Assembly: GCA_026874595.1 (NCBI GenBank)
Contig: CM049317.1
Span: 58,642,118 to 58,706,117 of the forward strand
DNA: 64,000 nt
Source: Sipunculus nudus
Lineage: Eukaryota > Annelida > Sipuncula > Golfingiida > Sipunculidae
Reading direction: 5' to 3'
The translations under genes were made by a program, and so were the position numbers. The notes below the pieces were generated by a model. That model was not told the DNA's origin. It ran no database searches and saw only the letters and a program-made list of their open reading frames with translations. Shown one piece after another: positions 23,066-34,375 of the stretch; within the stretch, counting starts at the first letter, position 1; the number at the start of each line of letters is the position of its first letter.

Positions 23066-24295
23066 TTATCTGAAACCTGGTACCAATGGACATTTTCTTG
23101 GCGATGGGTTGAAGAAAAACCATGATTAAGCCACTTTTTCTCACTTGGCTTCTAGACTATGTAAAATGGCACAGGCATTCATTTTTTTCATGATCTAAAA
23201 AGTCACCAATGTTTTCTTCATGAAAAAAATTGTTTTATCAGCTTCCAAAATTTTCTTCTCTATACATATTTAACAGGCCTAGGTAATACACATGACCCTG
23301 GCAATCAGCGCGTTATTCTATGCATGAATACAATAAGCCTGAGATGAAACAAATTGATAATGCCAGGCAAGGATGTTTTCGGCAAAACAAAGACAGCTAA
23401 ATATTCAAATGCCTATCTTTAAGTTCGCTGTCACTTAAATAAAACCAATCATTAGCTGTGTTAGTATACTTTCTAGTGTCTAGTATACTTACCGTGTGCG
23501 TATTTATTCAGCATATTTGTTATGTGCCCTACATATTTGTTGAATTTCGGACCGCATACAAGCGTATCCCACAGTACAAGGGTAACGTGGACGACAGCCA
23601 TCGCAGGAACTGGCTGGTTGACATAGAGATAGAATATTTCACACTTTGGTTCACATGTATTTCACCATTCACTTCATTTAAGCCATGACTCGTAACCTAA
23701 TAATAAGATTATCGGCTTTTTACAACAATACCACCGCAATATAGGATGGATGGCCAGGCAGCGCATTTCTTCGTATTACTTCTGTCATGATTAGGCTGGG
23801 AGGGGAGAAGACACAAAGTGTTTCTAGGGGACTCTGGATTGACGCTTGGTCTAGGTATCTGCTGTAATACAACTCTTGATGTGCTTTTATTTTTTAGTAC
23901 ATGTGATGGGATTCGCACTTAATGGACATAGCGTGGGCACTTTGTCATGAGAAGGTCGCATGAGACTCGCAGTATAAATTTATCATGTGTCCACAATGAA
24001 TATGTTGAAAGCGCTCTGATATTTTACCTTTGACATATTGACGACATTTACCAGACAAGAGGGGAATTTAGCTTCAAGCTAGGACATGAGCGAGACGTGG
24101 CCTTGTGGATTATATGACTAGAAAGAATACAGTGATTTTCTCCAGCAGGCTGAGTGAATATGATTACGTTAATGGTTATACCTATTCGGGTAACAATTAA
24201 ATACATTAGGTTCTGTTCTTTTTATAGGCGGAGTAAGACATACCCAGGGTGTTCACAGGATTCTCAATTAGCTTGATGTAACTTACACCTCGTGT
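23066..24295. other. No gene seen
   Basis: Only short ORFs without recognisable domains. Confidence 0.4.
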
Positions 24296-24296
24296 G

Positions 24297-24450
24297 GCGT
24301 GGGCAGTCGGTGGTAAAACGCTCGGCTCTCTCCGCTGACGACCGGGTTCAATAACCGGAGTTGCCATTTCAAGCTGTAATGACCCGTCCCAGGTTAGTGG
24401 TGTACTCCACGTCTATAAAATACCCAACGCCGCCATCCAAGCCATGGACA
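24297..24450 (+). mobile_element. tRNA-derived SINE fragment
   Basis: A tRNA-like head has box A (TGGGCAGTCGGTGG) and box B (GGGTTCAATAACC) about 35 bp apart, followed by an unrelated body. It does not fold as an intact tRNA, so a SINE is likelier than a tRNA gene. The 3' limit is uncertain. Confidence 0.5.
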
Positions 24451-24930
24451 GTGCCTCATATATAGCATGTTTAAATATTAAACACATGTCATCGCTGGTC
24501 CAGTTCGAACGTAGTGGTCTTTAAAGCCTGGTTTTCACGGTATTTTTAGAAACAGCTTCTCAGATAAATTAAGACGACCAGCTAGATTTCATATAGGCAA
24601 ATAATCCATTTTCGTCACGTGGTTTATTTCAACTCCATGCAGAATATTAGGTATTGAACAGAAAATTCTCGTCTATTTCATCAAGACAAAAATATTTCCC
24701 ATTGTATAAACCCTCCAGCCTTTTATGCAACAGAATAAAGTAAGGATTAATACATACAAATAAGGTATGGTTATCAGTGCGACAGAAGGGCTCTTTTCAT
24801 TTACTTTCAAAGACTTCATCAGAAATATCCGATATTCTTTGTTTTGATATGCTTAATACATATACCGCCCATATGGCCTTAAGATTGTTTTTGTCGATCT
24901 TTCAACTCGGTGCACTTAACGACGAGAGAG
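24451..24930. other. No gene seen
   Basis: No motif recognised. It may contain 5' remains of the Penelope-like element that follows. Confidence 0.35.
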
Positions 24931-24934
24931 AGAG

Positions 24935-25290
24935 GGCATTGAAAGGGAAAATCAGGAACTGCCCAGCTTCTTCCATTGTGTACCAAGCGGGCTTGTACAA
25001 CAAGCCTTTAAACAAAGGTTCTACAACCACAATAAATCATTTGAGCACAGGACTCATTTAAACGAAACAGAGCTCGCAAAATGTGTGGTACCTAAGAAAA
25101 GCAACACAATTTCACCATCACTTGGTCTATACTCCAGCAATCCTACACAGCTATGTCCTCTTCAAACCAGTGCAACTTGTGTATGGCCGAGAAACTGGCA
25201 ATCCTAAGCTCAAAACAAAAGAACTTGTTGAAAAAAAAAACGCTCCAAAAATTGTATCAAATTTTCACCATATATCAAGGGCACGCAACC
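24935..25290 (+). pseudogene. Penelope-like GIY-YIG endonuclease remnant
   Basis: Fragments occur in the correct order in changing frames. They are RNCPASSIVYQA, then FKQRFYNHNKSFEHRTHLNE with TELAK, then ITWSILQQ, then CNLCMAEKLAIL and KNLL. Together they match the C-terminal GIY-YIG nuclease domain of Penelope-like retroelements, where the CxxC pair belongs to the zinc-binding part. The core YIG segment between VYQA and FKQRF is deleted, so the nuclease would be dead. At least two frameshifts and several stops are present. The RT domain was not found upstream. One overlapping frame contains QLVYGRE, which looks like an integrase motif, but that is a coincidence of the wrong frame. Confidence 0.65.
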
Positions 25291-26655
25291 GTGCGAAAAG
25301 GAAATGATAAAAGCGACATCGCAGATTGAACGTCAGTCACCTGGTGAGCCGACGAGGCAAAACCGGCAGAATTGACTCAGATCTATCACTTACCTTAATA
25401 TACCATGCTCTGTTACTTAACGTAGAACGTTTAACCTTGTTTATATGCTGTTTATATACTGTTAATTTCTTTTTGTTGCCGAGGGTTTCGAATTCGCAAT
25501 ATTTTCGCAAGGTGAATTATCGCGAAAATAAAGCCTTCGTGAATAAGATATGTCATCGATGAAGACATTTTGAAAGGTAAAATATAATGATCAATATACA
25601 TTGTATGTTTGAAGATCGCTTTTATAAATAATATCAGATGTTTCTAAATTATCAGCAATTAATGAATAATGTTTTTACACTGGGTCGATGTTCCCTAACT
25701 AAATTTTAACGGAACGAATATGAAGCCAACCACAGCATAAGCCCTTTCATATTCTGAAAGAAAGAGTTATATTAGAGGAATATGAATTAGAAAAGGGAAT
25801 ATAAAAATAAAGGAGAACAGGAAATTTGATGAACCATCAAATCTAGAACATTCTTGCAGAGTATAATAAGGATTTTCTTTGGCTAAGCTGCCAACATGCC
25901 TTAAACTTCTATAGCGCAATGCGCATAGCTTGCTGGGAACCAAGCTACATTAGGCTTATATATCCACTTCTTCTTACTGTTTTAACTCGGAAAAATATGT
26001 AAACGATAAGCTTTTATGTGTTATTTAACTGTTCCTTAGAGGAAGTAGAATTAAATGAGCACAAATTGAAAGGAATTATATTCAAACTGGAAGTTTAATG
26101 GAATTTTAAATATTACGTATGCAGTATTTGGCAATTTCTGGGTATCCACATGAAGCATTGTCCCTGTCCAAATATTGGTCATGTGACTAATGGCATGTAA
26201 GCTACAGGTGGCGCCACTTATGTTGAACTATTTTCTGTGGGCTAATATAGTATATACCACTTTTAATTAATGATTCGCAGATTTAAACTATCTGTCGCAA
26301 ACCCTATGCTGAACTACAGCTGAAATGTTACACAGAGAGTTAATGTTAACCTCTTGGCTACTCATTGACAATAACAGACTACAGTCACCCATGACATATG
26401 CCTAGCAATTCACCAACCATAATCGTGAGATCAAGGATGTTCAATCCTGATATGCAGACAGGTCCTAGTATTTCCCAAAATGGGTCATTTTGACCTATAT
26501 TTATGCGTCAGAATCAGATAAGCATCATGACCACTTGCATTGGTTTCTTGTCTTTTCCTTAACTGTTAAATATCTATTTAAATCTGGATCCTGATTCAAT
26601 TTTATAATTTATAAAATAATTTATGGCGTAAGATAAGAAATTAGATAAGCTTTGA
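25291..26655. other. No gene seen
   Basis: AT-rich with short ORFs only; no repeat shared with the rest of the window recognised. Confidence 0.4.
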
Positions 26656-27265
26656 ATGGAGTTTGTTGGGTCAGCCTTGAAAGACTTAAGAAGTTTCCTT
26701 GAGAGAGATTTCAGGCCGTATTTACTACCAAAGCTTTTACATTGTAAGTTAGGTAATAGTACGTGGTACCGTTATGTGTATGGAGCATTTCATCCAGAAC
26801 AGAAACTGGGCCCTGATGTGATTGGCTATTGCAAAGTATGACGTCACAGGCAAAATTTAGAAATGACTTAAATCTAGCAATACATGTTGTTTTTATTCTT
26901 CCGTGAACAATTAGGGCTGACAGTATCAGAAATACTAAACTAAACTAAATTTTTAGTCACAATGGTTTTCCCAGTGTGTTACGTCACTGCCGAGTTGACA
27001 GTGCTCATAGATGTGCCAATAGTTTTTGAAAAAAATCATGCAACCTCATGTCTTTTTGTGGAAAAATAAACAGAAAGCAATATTTCCTCCAGGAATAGGA
27101 CTCAGTTTATGTAAATTCTATATTAATATTTTTTAGACAAGTGTGTAATATGATAATATAATGAGATTTACAGTATGTTAGTTTGACTTTAAGCAGTTTG
27201 CTTGAGGGAGATTTAAGGTCTTGTTTACTACTTTGGCTGATGCCTGGTATACGCAGCTGTGAGTC
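26656..27265 (+). repeat. Dispersed repeat, copy B, with partial tandem unit
   Basis: 26,795-27,178 aligns with 11,610-12,035. On both sides there is a second, internally repeated block. GACTTAAGAAGTTTCCTTGA (about 26,685) matches GACTTTAAGCAGTTTGCTTG (about 27,187), each followed by GAGA-TTT-AGG and TTTACTAC. The element is probably a longer tandem-structured repeat of which copy A shows part. Confidence 0.6.
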
Positions 27266-27546
27266 CAGGGCCATCAATATGGGGGGGGGGGTTTAATATA
27301 TCCACACACACATTTTTTTAGCGAGCGGGGTGATCGATGTAATCATCCCCTACTATTTAGAGAATAATATTTATATATTGGAAATGAAATATATTAATAA
27401 TTTAAATTATAGATTGGTCCAATAAATTAGTTTACTTTGAAATATTATATATCTAAACCTGGTTTAGATTTGACACTGGAAACATAATACCTTTTTTTCT
27501 AAAACCTTATACTTAATTGTAATATATTTAAATGTCATACAGACTT

Positions 27547-27602
<56 letters not shown>

Positions 27603-28215
27603 ATCGATCGTGGAGTGTTTGATGAAAATTATACATACACTGATTATTGACGCCAAGGTATGAGAGGCTAAGATTTGACAGGTACTTTATAAAACAATTA
27701 TCTTTATGTACTAATTTAATTAAATATTTTTATTCATGCATATCAACATGAATTAAGAGAAAATAAGGAATAGAGGATGTCCAACTCAGGTTCGTCAAAT
27801 ATTTGTCTGAGATTGAATATGAATGAATATTGAATGAATATGAAATTTCTTCTAAGTGTATTGGTGATTGTATATATTTTTTTCATTTCAAGGACACCGA
27901 CTTCAGAGTGGTAAATAAGCCCCATACTTCTTAATGTGCAAAACGTATCCAGTCAAATTTGGTCTCAAATGATAGCCTAAACAATACGCTTCAGTATGAC
28001 ATGTCATTTATGACCACTGGGTGTATACTGCTTAAGTTATACATTCTTATAGTTACGCTCACCCCTAGGAAAAACAACAAAGGAGTTGTTATATAAATTT
28101 ACTTCATATAACTTTATATGCCAAACTTATATCCAGTAAAATAATCTTTTTCAATGATGTAGCATTTATGATCAATAGGTGTATGCATCTACAGTAATAC
28201 TTTCTTATGCCTTCA
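27266..28215. other. No gene; G tract and (TA)n
   Basis: A 10-base G tract lies near 27,281-27,291 and a (TA)n array at 27,547-27,598. The remaining sequence is AT-rich without recognised features. Confidence 0.5.
27547..27598. repeat. (TA)n microsatellite
   Basis: TA run with one early interruption. Confidence 0.95.
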
Positions 28216-28216
28216 C

Positions 28217-28475
28217 ATGAGCAGATCCAGGATTTAAGAAAGGAGGGGTCCACGCCAGGACTGATTGCAAAACCTATAAAAAAAGGTCCCCAGGTCCGGA
28301 AGGGGGGGGGTCCAGGAGGTCCCCCCTTTTCTAGACGCCACAACTTCTTTTGGGTTCCAGGACCTAAAGACTAGTCTGTAAACCTTCAAAAGAAGTTGTG
28401 GCGACTGGAAGGATGGGGGGGGGGGGCTCCTGGACCCTCCCCCCCTCACACACACACACACACAACCTCCGCTTC
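28217..28475. mobile_element. G/C-tract palindromic MITE
   Basis: It opens with GATCCAGGATTTAAGAAA and contains AGGTCCGGA and GGGGGTCCAGGAG. It then shows nested inverted repeats: CGCCACAACTTCTTTT at 28,335 against AAAAGAAGTTGTGGCG at 28,388, and GGTCCAGGAG against CTCCTGGACC outside them. A (CA)n tract follows. The opening shares order and motifs with 45,020-45,215, so this is a family. Confidence 0.65.
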
Positions 28476-28699
28476 TGTCTCACCCTTAAGAAAAATACTC
28501 AATATATAGAATACGTCAACAGATATAACGTTATGTCGGTAACCAAATACAGCAGGAACTGCCGCAACTGTCAGCTCCAAGTTCTGGGGTAATCTTGATC
28601 ATTGGACTGGTATTTTGTTTGTAAACTATAGGTTGTCCTTACTTATGCAAGCCAAAAAATATAACTCCTTTCATTCCATAGCTAATTTATTGGATATAA

Positions 28700-28890
28700 T
28701 CAAAGGACGCACTTATCGGAAAAGGTCCACAACTGACTTACACGCTTCTGTGTCTGCTCTAATATGTTTCTCCTCTCTTCAATTAAACTTTTGCTAACTA
28801 GATCTTGCATGATTTTAGCAATGATATCAGGCTTTCTCAAAGCTTTTTTCACACTTAGCCGTAAGTGTAGTCCCAAACGCAACAACTGTT
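28700..28890 (-). pseudogene. Retroelement gag N-terminal (SAP-like) fragment
   Basis: The minus-strand frame reads LLRLGLHLRLSVKKALRKPD then IIAKIMQDLVSKSLIEERRN. This helix-turn-helix pattern with a conserved L-x-LSVKKA-RK core resembles the SAP-like N-terminus of gag proteins of LTR retroelements seen in molluscs and corals; that comparison is from memory of the family pattern. The frame stops within 20 codons. It sits next to a family A LTR fragment but on the opposite strand from that LTR's presumed sense direction. Linkage is therefore uncertain. A GTAAGT follows QKR, so a spliced host exon is an alternative. Confidence 0.4.
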
Positions 28891-29137
28891 CCTATGTGAC
28901 AGTGGTGGTATCCAGGTACTGTGCACTTTATTTATATACTTTTTATTGATTTGCTGTTGTACTGTTGTTATACTGTGAAATTGTATTGATTTAGTGTATT
29001 GTAATGTTAAGATCGTTTTAATTCATTCCCCTAGACATTTCACGCTGCCTAGTGTGACAGAATCTGATTTTTTTTAAAATATCCTTTACAAAATTTATGT
29101 TCATCACGCATACGTGATCTGTTGATATTAGGTTCCG

Positions 29138-29141
<4 letters not shown>
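28875..29141 (+). mobile_element. Family A LTR, 3' fragment
   Basis: It shares GGTATCCAGG-ACTGTGCAC, TTTCACGCTGCCTAGTG, ACAGAATCTGATTTTTTT, CATCACGCATACGTGATC and TTAGGTTCCGTAAC with the copy ending at 34,153. The 5' part of the LTR, including the TATA region, is missing, and a (TA)n array directly abuts the right end. Confidence 0.8.

Positions 29142-29213
<72 letters not shown>
29142..29213. repeat. (TA)n microsatellite
   Basis: A pure TA run of about 72 bases that starts exactly where the LTR fragment ends. Confidence 0.95.
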
Positions 29214-29216
<3 letters not shown>

Positions 29217-30600
29217 CCAACTTTAATTACACCCCCCCCACCCTTGAAGATTAATTAAAGCCACTCCAGATTAGCAGAAATAAGCCGCTTGTCAATCATC
29301 CGGCTTGATACCCAAGCGTGTTCAGCGTTAATAAAACTAATCGCTGACCGCTGTAATTTGTGACACATCAGTTCCCCTCACGTGCGTTCGCTTGCTTATT
29401 AAATTAGCGGTGTATCCATTTCACATCCGGGTTTTATTGTGTACGCAAAACGTCAGCCCACATGAGCTGTTGTTGTTGTTTTTTACCTTTATTTCATCCG
29501 TCAAAGCAAAGATCGATATAAATACAAAAGAAATACAACAGCATTTCAAATTACGAACCTGAAACTAGAAAGATAAATAGGAAAAAAGTTCAAGAGTTGT
29601 ATGACAAACAGGTAATTAATGTGTTATTTGAGAGTAATCAAGATAGTTTTTGAAGAATCTTCTTCGATTCCTTGAAGAAAAGAGGAACCACGGTTAGTAA
29701 AGCTATCCAGAAGATTCAGTTAATCCATATTCAGTGCCACCTTTTATTAGAGATCTTGCAGGTTCAATGTCGGACAGGGCAACCATTTGGACCTCGAAAT
29801 GAAGAGAAAATTAATCACAAATAAAGTTTCACCTCTGTCCTCTCTGGTGAATGGTAGCAGTACAGGTTTCAATTATATGGACTACTTAATTGGAAAATTT
29901 TCGACAACGATGACAAAGCAACTGATGCATGTTACATTTTGAAATTATCCAGATTCACAAGTATTTGCGCTTAGTTCCTGAACCTCGTATGGTGAAGTGC
30001 ATGCACAGGGCTGTACTGTAGTGTAGATGCTTTGTCTTTTCGTTTCAGCTGCAGCCGTCATCAAGGTCACCCGACCGAAAAGAAGGCCGAGCGCGTAAAT
30101 CCTTTCTGTAGTACATAGCTTCTGCTAAGTCATGACTTTACCGTGCCATTCTGTGGCTCACCACGGAAACAGGGTACCCAGCGGACACAGGCTAAACTGT
30201 GAGGGATCTCGGAGCAGGTTGAGCCCCCAGAGGTGCAGTGTGCAGGTCCACTGGCACGTGGACACACCTTTTGGCACAGGCTATAGGGATGAGGTAACCC
30301 CCCCACGGAAACCTCAAGTGCTGAAGACTGAGAAACCAGGCCGTACTCTAATTAACCATGGTGCCACACATTTCAGCCAAAAGACACTTGGAGTTGAAAA
30401 TACACGAAATGGTGTCAGTGAACCAGGTATCTAACATGATGTTACCCACAGAGCGGATGGTGAGAAGCGATCATCATGAACCTCGAAAAAATGGTAAAAA
30501 TCTAAAAAAAAGTAAAAATCTCGTAAAGTGCTATATTCATGCATGGTAAACTCATAGTTCACAGTACTTTCGATTACTCAACATCTCCTTTTGCCCCTTT
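29214..30600. other. No assigned gene; 100-codon ORF of unknown nature
   Basis: A plus-strand ORF at 30,132-30,434 (100 codons) is somewhat GC-richer than its surroundings. It shows no domain, signal peptide or splice-site context, and an overlapping frame continues at 30,358-30,549. I do not call it a gene. The rest has nothing recognised. Confidence 0.35.
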
Positions 30601-31205
30601 CTGAAAAAAAGGGCTGCGCCCTTGATACATCCGAGGCCAGAATTAAAATTCGGCCGAGGAGTGGGCCTTGACTCTTCAAGAGCAACATCCAGGAAGGTGT
30701 TAGGCAAATCTCTTTAGAAACCTGAAATTAGGGCATGGTGACCTAATAGGCTATATTCTGTGAGCTATGGGCAAAAATATGAATTTTAGCACCCAGACAG
30801 AAATGGTACAAATTGTATCTTTTTTTTTCTCGGAACCTTCTAATGTAAAGTTCAGGGAGGTCGCTGGCAAGATACCCTTGAATTCTGAAATAAGGTAACT
30901 TAATTCTTATAATAAATGTCAAATACAGTAAGATAGTGCACAAATTGTATCTTTAAATGTATCTTCTTACACAGCACCCAGGGAGATCTTGGCAAATCCC
31001 ACTGGAAGCCTGCACGTTACAAGCCAAAAAAATGATATGAGCACCTTTAACGTCAGATTGGTACAAATTGTATGCATTTGGCCTAGGTCCTAGTCAAATC
31101 TCCTTTGAAATTTAAATTAGGTCATGGTGACCTTTAGTCTGCAAGCTACTGAACAGAAGCATGAATTTGAGTAGTCAGACAGGGTACGAATTGTATCCAT
31201 TAACT

Positions 31206-31590
31206 CGGCTTCTGTGGCTCAGGGGTAGAGTACAGGACTAAAAGCCGGAAGGTCGTGAGTTCAAATCTCAGCCGAGGCGGTGAGCTTTTCATGGTCGGCT
31301 CCCACCGAAGGAGAGCACTTTGCAGGCTTAATGGAAGGCTGTGCCCAAAGCTGTGTATCACTCACAAAACGAGTGCGTCTTTTCGGGGTTCCTCGGTGTT
31401 ATGACCCGGTAATGGGGAAGATAACACACACACAGGACCCGCAGCTGCGGTAGACACCGGGCCTGGGTGAAACCTGGTCTACCAAAAATGACAGGAAGCG
31501 AGTGCTACCGCCCAGTTGTGCAGTCCCAAACCGAAATGGAACTCTGCAGATGTACATACACGTACTTAGATTACGATTTAGATAAGATAG
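31206..31590 (+). mobile_element. tRNA-derived SINE (near complete)
   Basis: The 70-bp head has box A (TGGCTCAGGGGTAGAGT) and box B (GAGTTCAAATCTC). Acceptor-like ends (GCTTCTG / CCGAGGC) still pair at most positions, but the anticodon stem is broken, so it is not a functional tRNA. A body of about 300 bp follows, ending in TTAGATTACGATTTAGATAA-type A/T repeats. It lies inside the degenerate tandem repeat and is younger than it. Confidence 0.75.
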
Positions 31591-31756
31591 CATAAAAAAT
31601 TGAGGCCGTTACCTACACCGAACAAAGCCTAAACTCTTCTAACATAACATTCAGGGAGGTGCTTGGCAGATCTTCTTTCAAACCTGAAATTACGTCATGG
31701 TCATATTCTGCGAGCGATGGACAAAAATTATGATTTTGTGCACCAAGACAGTGTTA

Positions 31757-33376
31757 CAGGTGCCCTTTTTAGCTCAGCTGACTATAAGTCATCTGAGCTA
31801 TAGTCGTGGTCCATTGTCCGTCGTCCGTCCGTCTGTCCGTCCGTCCGTCCGTAGATGTGGCACGTTTTGAAACCGTAAGACCTAGGAATCCAAAATTCGG
31901 CATAATGTTAGATCTCCTACCAAGCCGAAAACTGGGTCTCTGCGACTTTGTTCCTTTGAGAAATTAAGGAAAACCCTCATTTTTTTATTAAAAACCTATT
32001 TTCAAACTGCAGGACTGCATAATATCAAAATCACTCAACTTTTTTCCTCATATTTACCATAAATATTAAATACTAAAGTGATAAAAAAAATTATAAAAAA
32101 GTTATGGGCTCAAACATAATGCATATTGTAAAAAATCAGGAAAGATATTTGATCGCTTAAAAAAAAACATGCTAAAGCTAAGGACTTTTTCCAGTATTAT
32201 AACTTTAATTTATCAAAATTAAATTGTATACCCAAAATTAGATCAAAATCTTTTAATTTTTTAAAAAAATTTAAAATATTAGCAAAAATAAAAAAAATTG
32301 ATACCTTAAATTTTGCCCAACTTTGGCCATGGCACTTTTTTTTCCTGTAAGTACTGGGGATTTAATTTTCACAGCATGTGCACAAAAGGATTTAATCTGT
32401 TAAAATCTGAAATTTGAAAATAAAAGCTGCAGAATTAGGCTAGTTATTGAATTTTTCGGAGGCTCTTGTTGTATTCCCTTACATTGTCAAGCAGTCCACT
32501 TTGGTCACTGTAGGTCATTCAGTGCAGCTCTCTATGGCTGTTGGCATAATGTTATGCAATCCCATCACTAGGGCAAGCCCTCTCTCCACTGAGTTGAGCT
32601 TGATCAGGCTATCTGCAGTTAATACCACAGGGAGCCTTTTTCTCCCCCCCCCCCCCCACCCCATTCTGTTGACAGACCTGTACTATGAACTAGATGAATC
32701 TTAAAAATAAAATTTTTTTCAGCAACGAGCAGTAACAACGCAGACCCCTCCCCCACCCACCCCTTCAATACACAGGACTTATAAACACGATGAATCTTAT
32801 AATTTTAATGTTAAACAAATTCTTTTTGATGAGACTTGGACAATTTTGATTTTTTTAAAGTAAAACCTTTCAAGAATTTAATCCTAATATTCAAATGTGA
32901 TAAAATATTAGGATCTAATGTTAGTGCCAACTGACAAGATTTAAGAAGATATAAATACTTTGTAGCACTTTAATCATATCTCTCAAAGTTGGCGGGGCCT
33001 AGGTGTGAATAACACTGTTAACTTAGTATTAAAATTAGGAATATTGGTAAAACTTTGTGGGATTAATTTTTAACTCATATGGCCATATTTATGTATAAAT
33101 TTTGAAAACTTAATTACCTTCACACATTATTTGTTTATGAAATGTTACTTTTATATAACACTAACCGTAGGCCTATTTGTTCCCTTGGTGTATCACTAAA
33201 TGGTTCAGCTCATGTCCATTATTCTATAATTTACAGAGTTTCATTTTAGCAGGGCCATTTTTTCATAGCTTTTCTAATGATAATATACATGAAAAACCAA
33301 AAGAAATAAAAATTTGTTGCAGTTACTAATATTTTCCAAAATTCAGCTGAGCGATGTGACCCATGGGTCCCTTGTT
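31757..33376 (+). mobile_element. 1.6-kb repeat with CTGAGC hairpin and (CCGT)n tract
   Basis: The left end is TTTTTAGCTCAGCTGAC. Its first 31 bases form an almost perfect hairpin (TAGCTCAG...CTGAGCTA, with TGAC/GTCA inside). A (CCGT)n tract follows at 31,817-31,850. The right end is CAGCTGAGCGATGTGACCCA then GGGTCCCTTGTT. The interior is AT-rich and noncoding. Elements with these end motifs are common in bivalve genomes in my recollection, and their class is unresolved. A second 3' end lies at 34,330-34,375. Confidence 0.65.
31817..31850. repeat. (CCGT)n tract
   Basis: About eight CCGT-type tetranucleotides with two changes, just inside the left end of the 1.6-kb repeat. Confidence 0.9.
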
Positions 33377-34153
33377 ATTGTGTGACACGGGCGTAACTCG
33401 TGTTGTAGCGCCTGTGTCTGGCCGCTTGTTATATTCTCAGTTTAATCAGTACTGGTTGAACTCTCGTTGTCATGCTAGCTTGGGGTTTTCTCGCCTAGCC
33501 GAGCTCACGTGTGAACCCTAATATGTAGAGACACAGCGATGTTTTTCTAGATGTTTCCTGTAACGCATGTTTACTGTGGGTTGTGTTGGATTGTTTAGAC
33601 TGTTCGAGAAGTGGAAAATTCTCGGCTTGGGGCGAGAAGTTATAAACAGGGGGTGTGTTTTAGAGGAGAGAGAGGAGAGAAGATTCCAGCGGACATAGAC
33701 GTGTGTATGTCAGTTTGTGGGACCTAACAGATTATCCAGTAATTTCAGGGATTTTGCTATTACTTACTCTATACAATTTAATGCGACCTGCCTCAAGTTT
33801 ACTCTCTGGATTGTAACAAGAGCTTTAAATTGGACTGTTATTCTCCGAGAGTATACATTTGCAGAACTTGTCGCTGTGGCGGTGATGGTATCCAGGGACT
33901 GTGCACTATTAGGCTTTTATTTGATTTTATACTGTAATTGTACTTAATTGTATTGATTTGGTGTACTCTAGTGTTAGGGTTGTTTTAGGAATAAATTATA
34001 GTTATTTGTTAACAAAAAAATACTGACTTCTTTATTCATTTCCGTAGGCATTTCACGCTGCCTTGTGTTACAGAATCTGATTTTTTTTATCTCCATTACA
34101 AAATTTGTGTTCATCACGCATACGTGATCTGTTTATATTAGGTTCCGTAACAA
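33377..34153 (+). mobile_element. Family A solo LTR, nearly full length
   Basis: It aligns end to end with the reverse complement of 21,262-22,074, from GTGACACGGGCGTAACTC through to GGTTCCGTAACA. The TATA region reads AGTTATAAACAGGG (about 33,640), followed by GTGTTTTAGAGGAGAGAGAG. AATAAA is present at about 33,990. The first dozen bases do not match the family terminus, so the left end is eroded and no target duplication is recognisable. It adjoins the right end of the 1.6-kb repeat. Confidence 0.8.
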
Positions 34154-34329
34154 CAGACAGGGTATAAAATGTATCTATTTTCCTTGGAACCTTCTATTAT
34201 CAATCCAGGGGTTGCTTGGCACGTCTCCTTGTAATCCTTTTTTTTAATTCCCCGTCCGTTTACACAATATCAATAGGCTATTCTCACAGACGATATATAA
34301 CATTAATAACAGAAATGAACAACCAGTCA

Positions 34330-34375
34330 AAAATACAGCTGAGCGTCATGGCCCATGGGCCACTTTTTATTCATT
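34330..34375 (+). mobile_element. 3' end fragment of the CTGAGC-hairpin repeat
   Basis: ACAGCTGAGCGTCATGGCCC then ATGGGCCAC matches the right end of the element at 31,757-33,376. Confidence 0.55.

Larger units (their letters stand above)
30600..34240. repeat. Degenerate ~150-bp tandem repeat, opened by three insertions
   Basis: Units carry GGTACAAATTGTAT, an ACCTTCTAAT-type segment, CAGGGAGGT-CTTGGCA-AT, CTGAAATTA-GTCATGGTGACC and CTGTGAGCTATGG-CA. Such pieces occur at 30,670-31,205, again at 31,620-31,757, and once more at 34,150-34,240. The spans between are the SINE (31,206-31,590), the 1.6-kb repeat (31,757-33,376) and a solo LTR (33,377-34,153). The unit is noncoding. Confidence 0.6.

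Noticed and set aside
25083-25307. Retroviral-type integrase motif QLVYGRE
   Set aside because: The frame is the wrong one; the adjacent frame reads the Penelope CNLC-MAEKLAIL motif with much longer agreement.
31206-31281. Functional tRNA gene
   Set aside because: Anticodon stem does not pair and the sequence continues into a SINE body.
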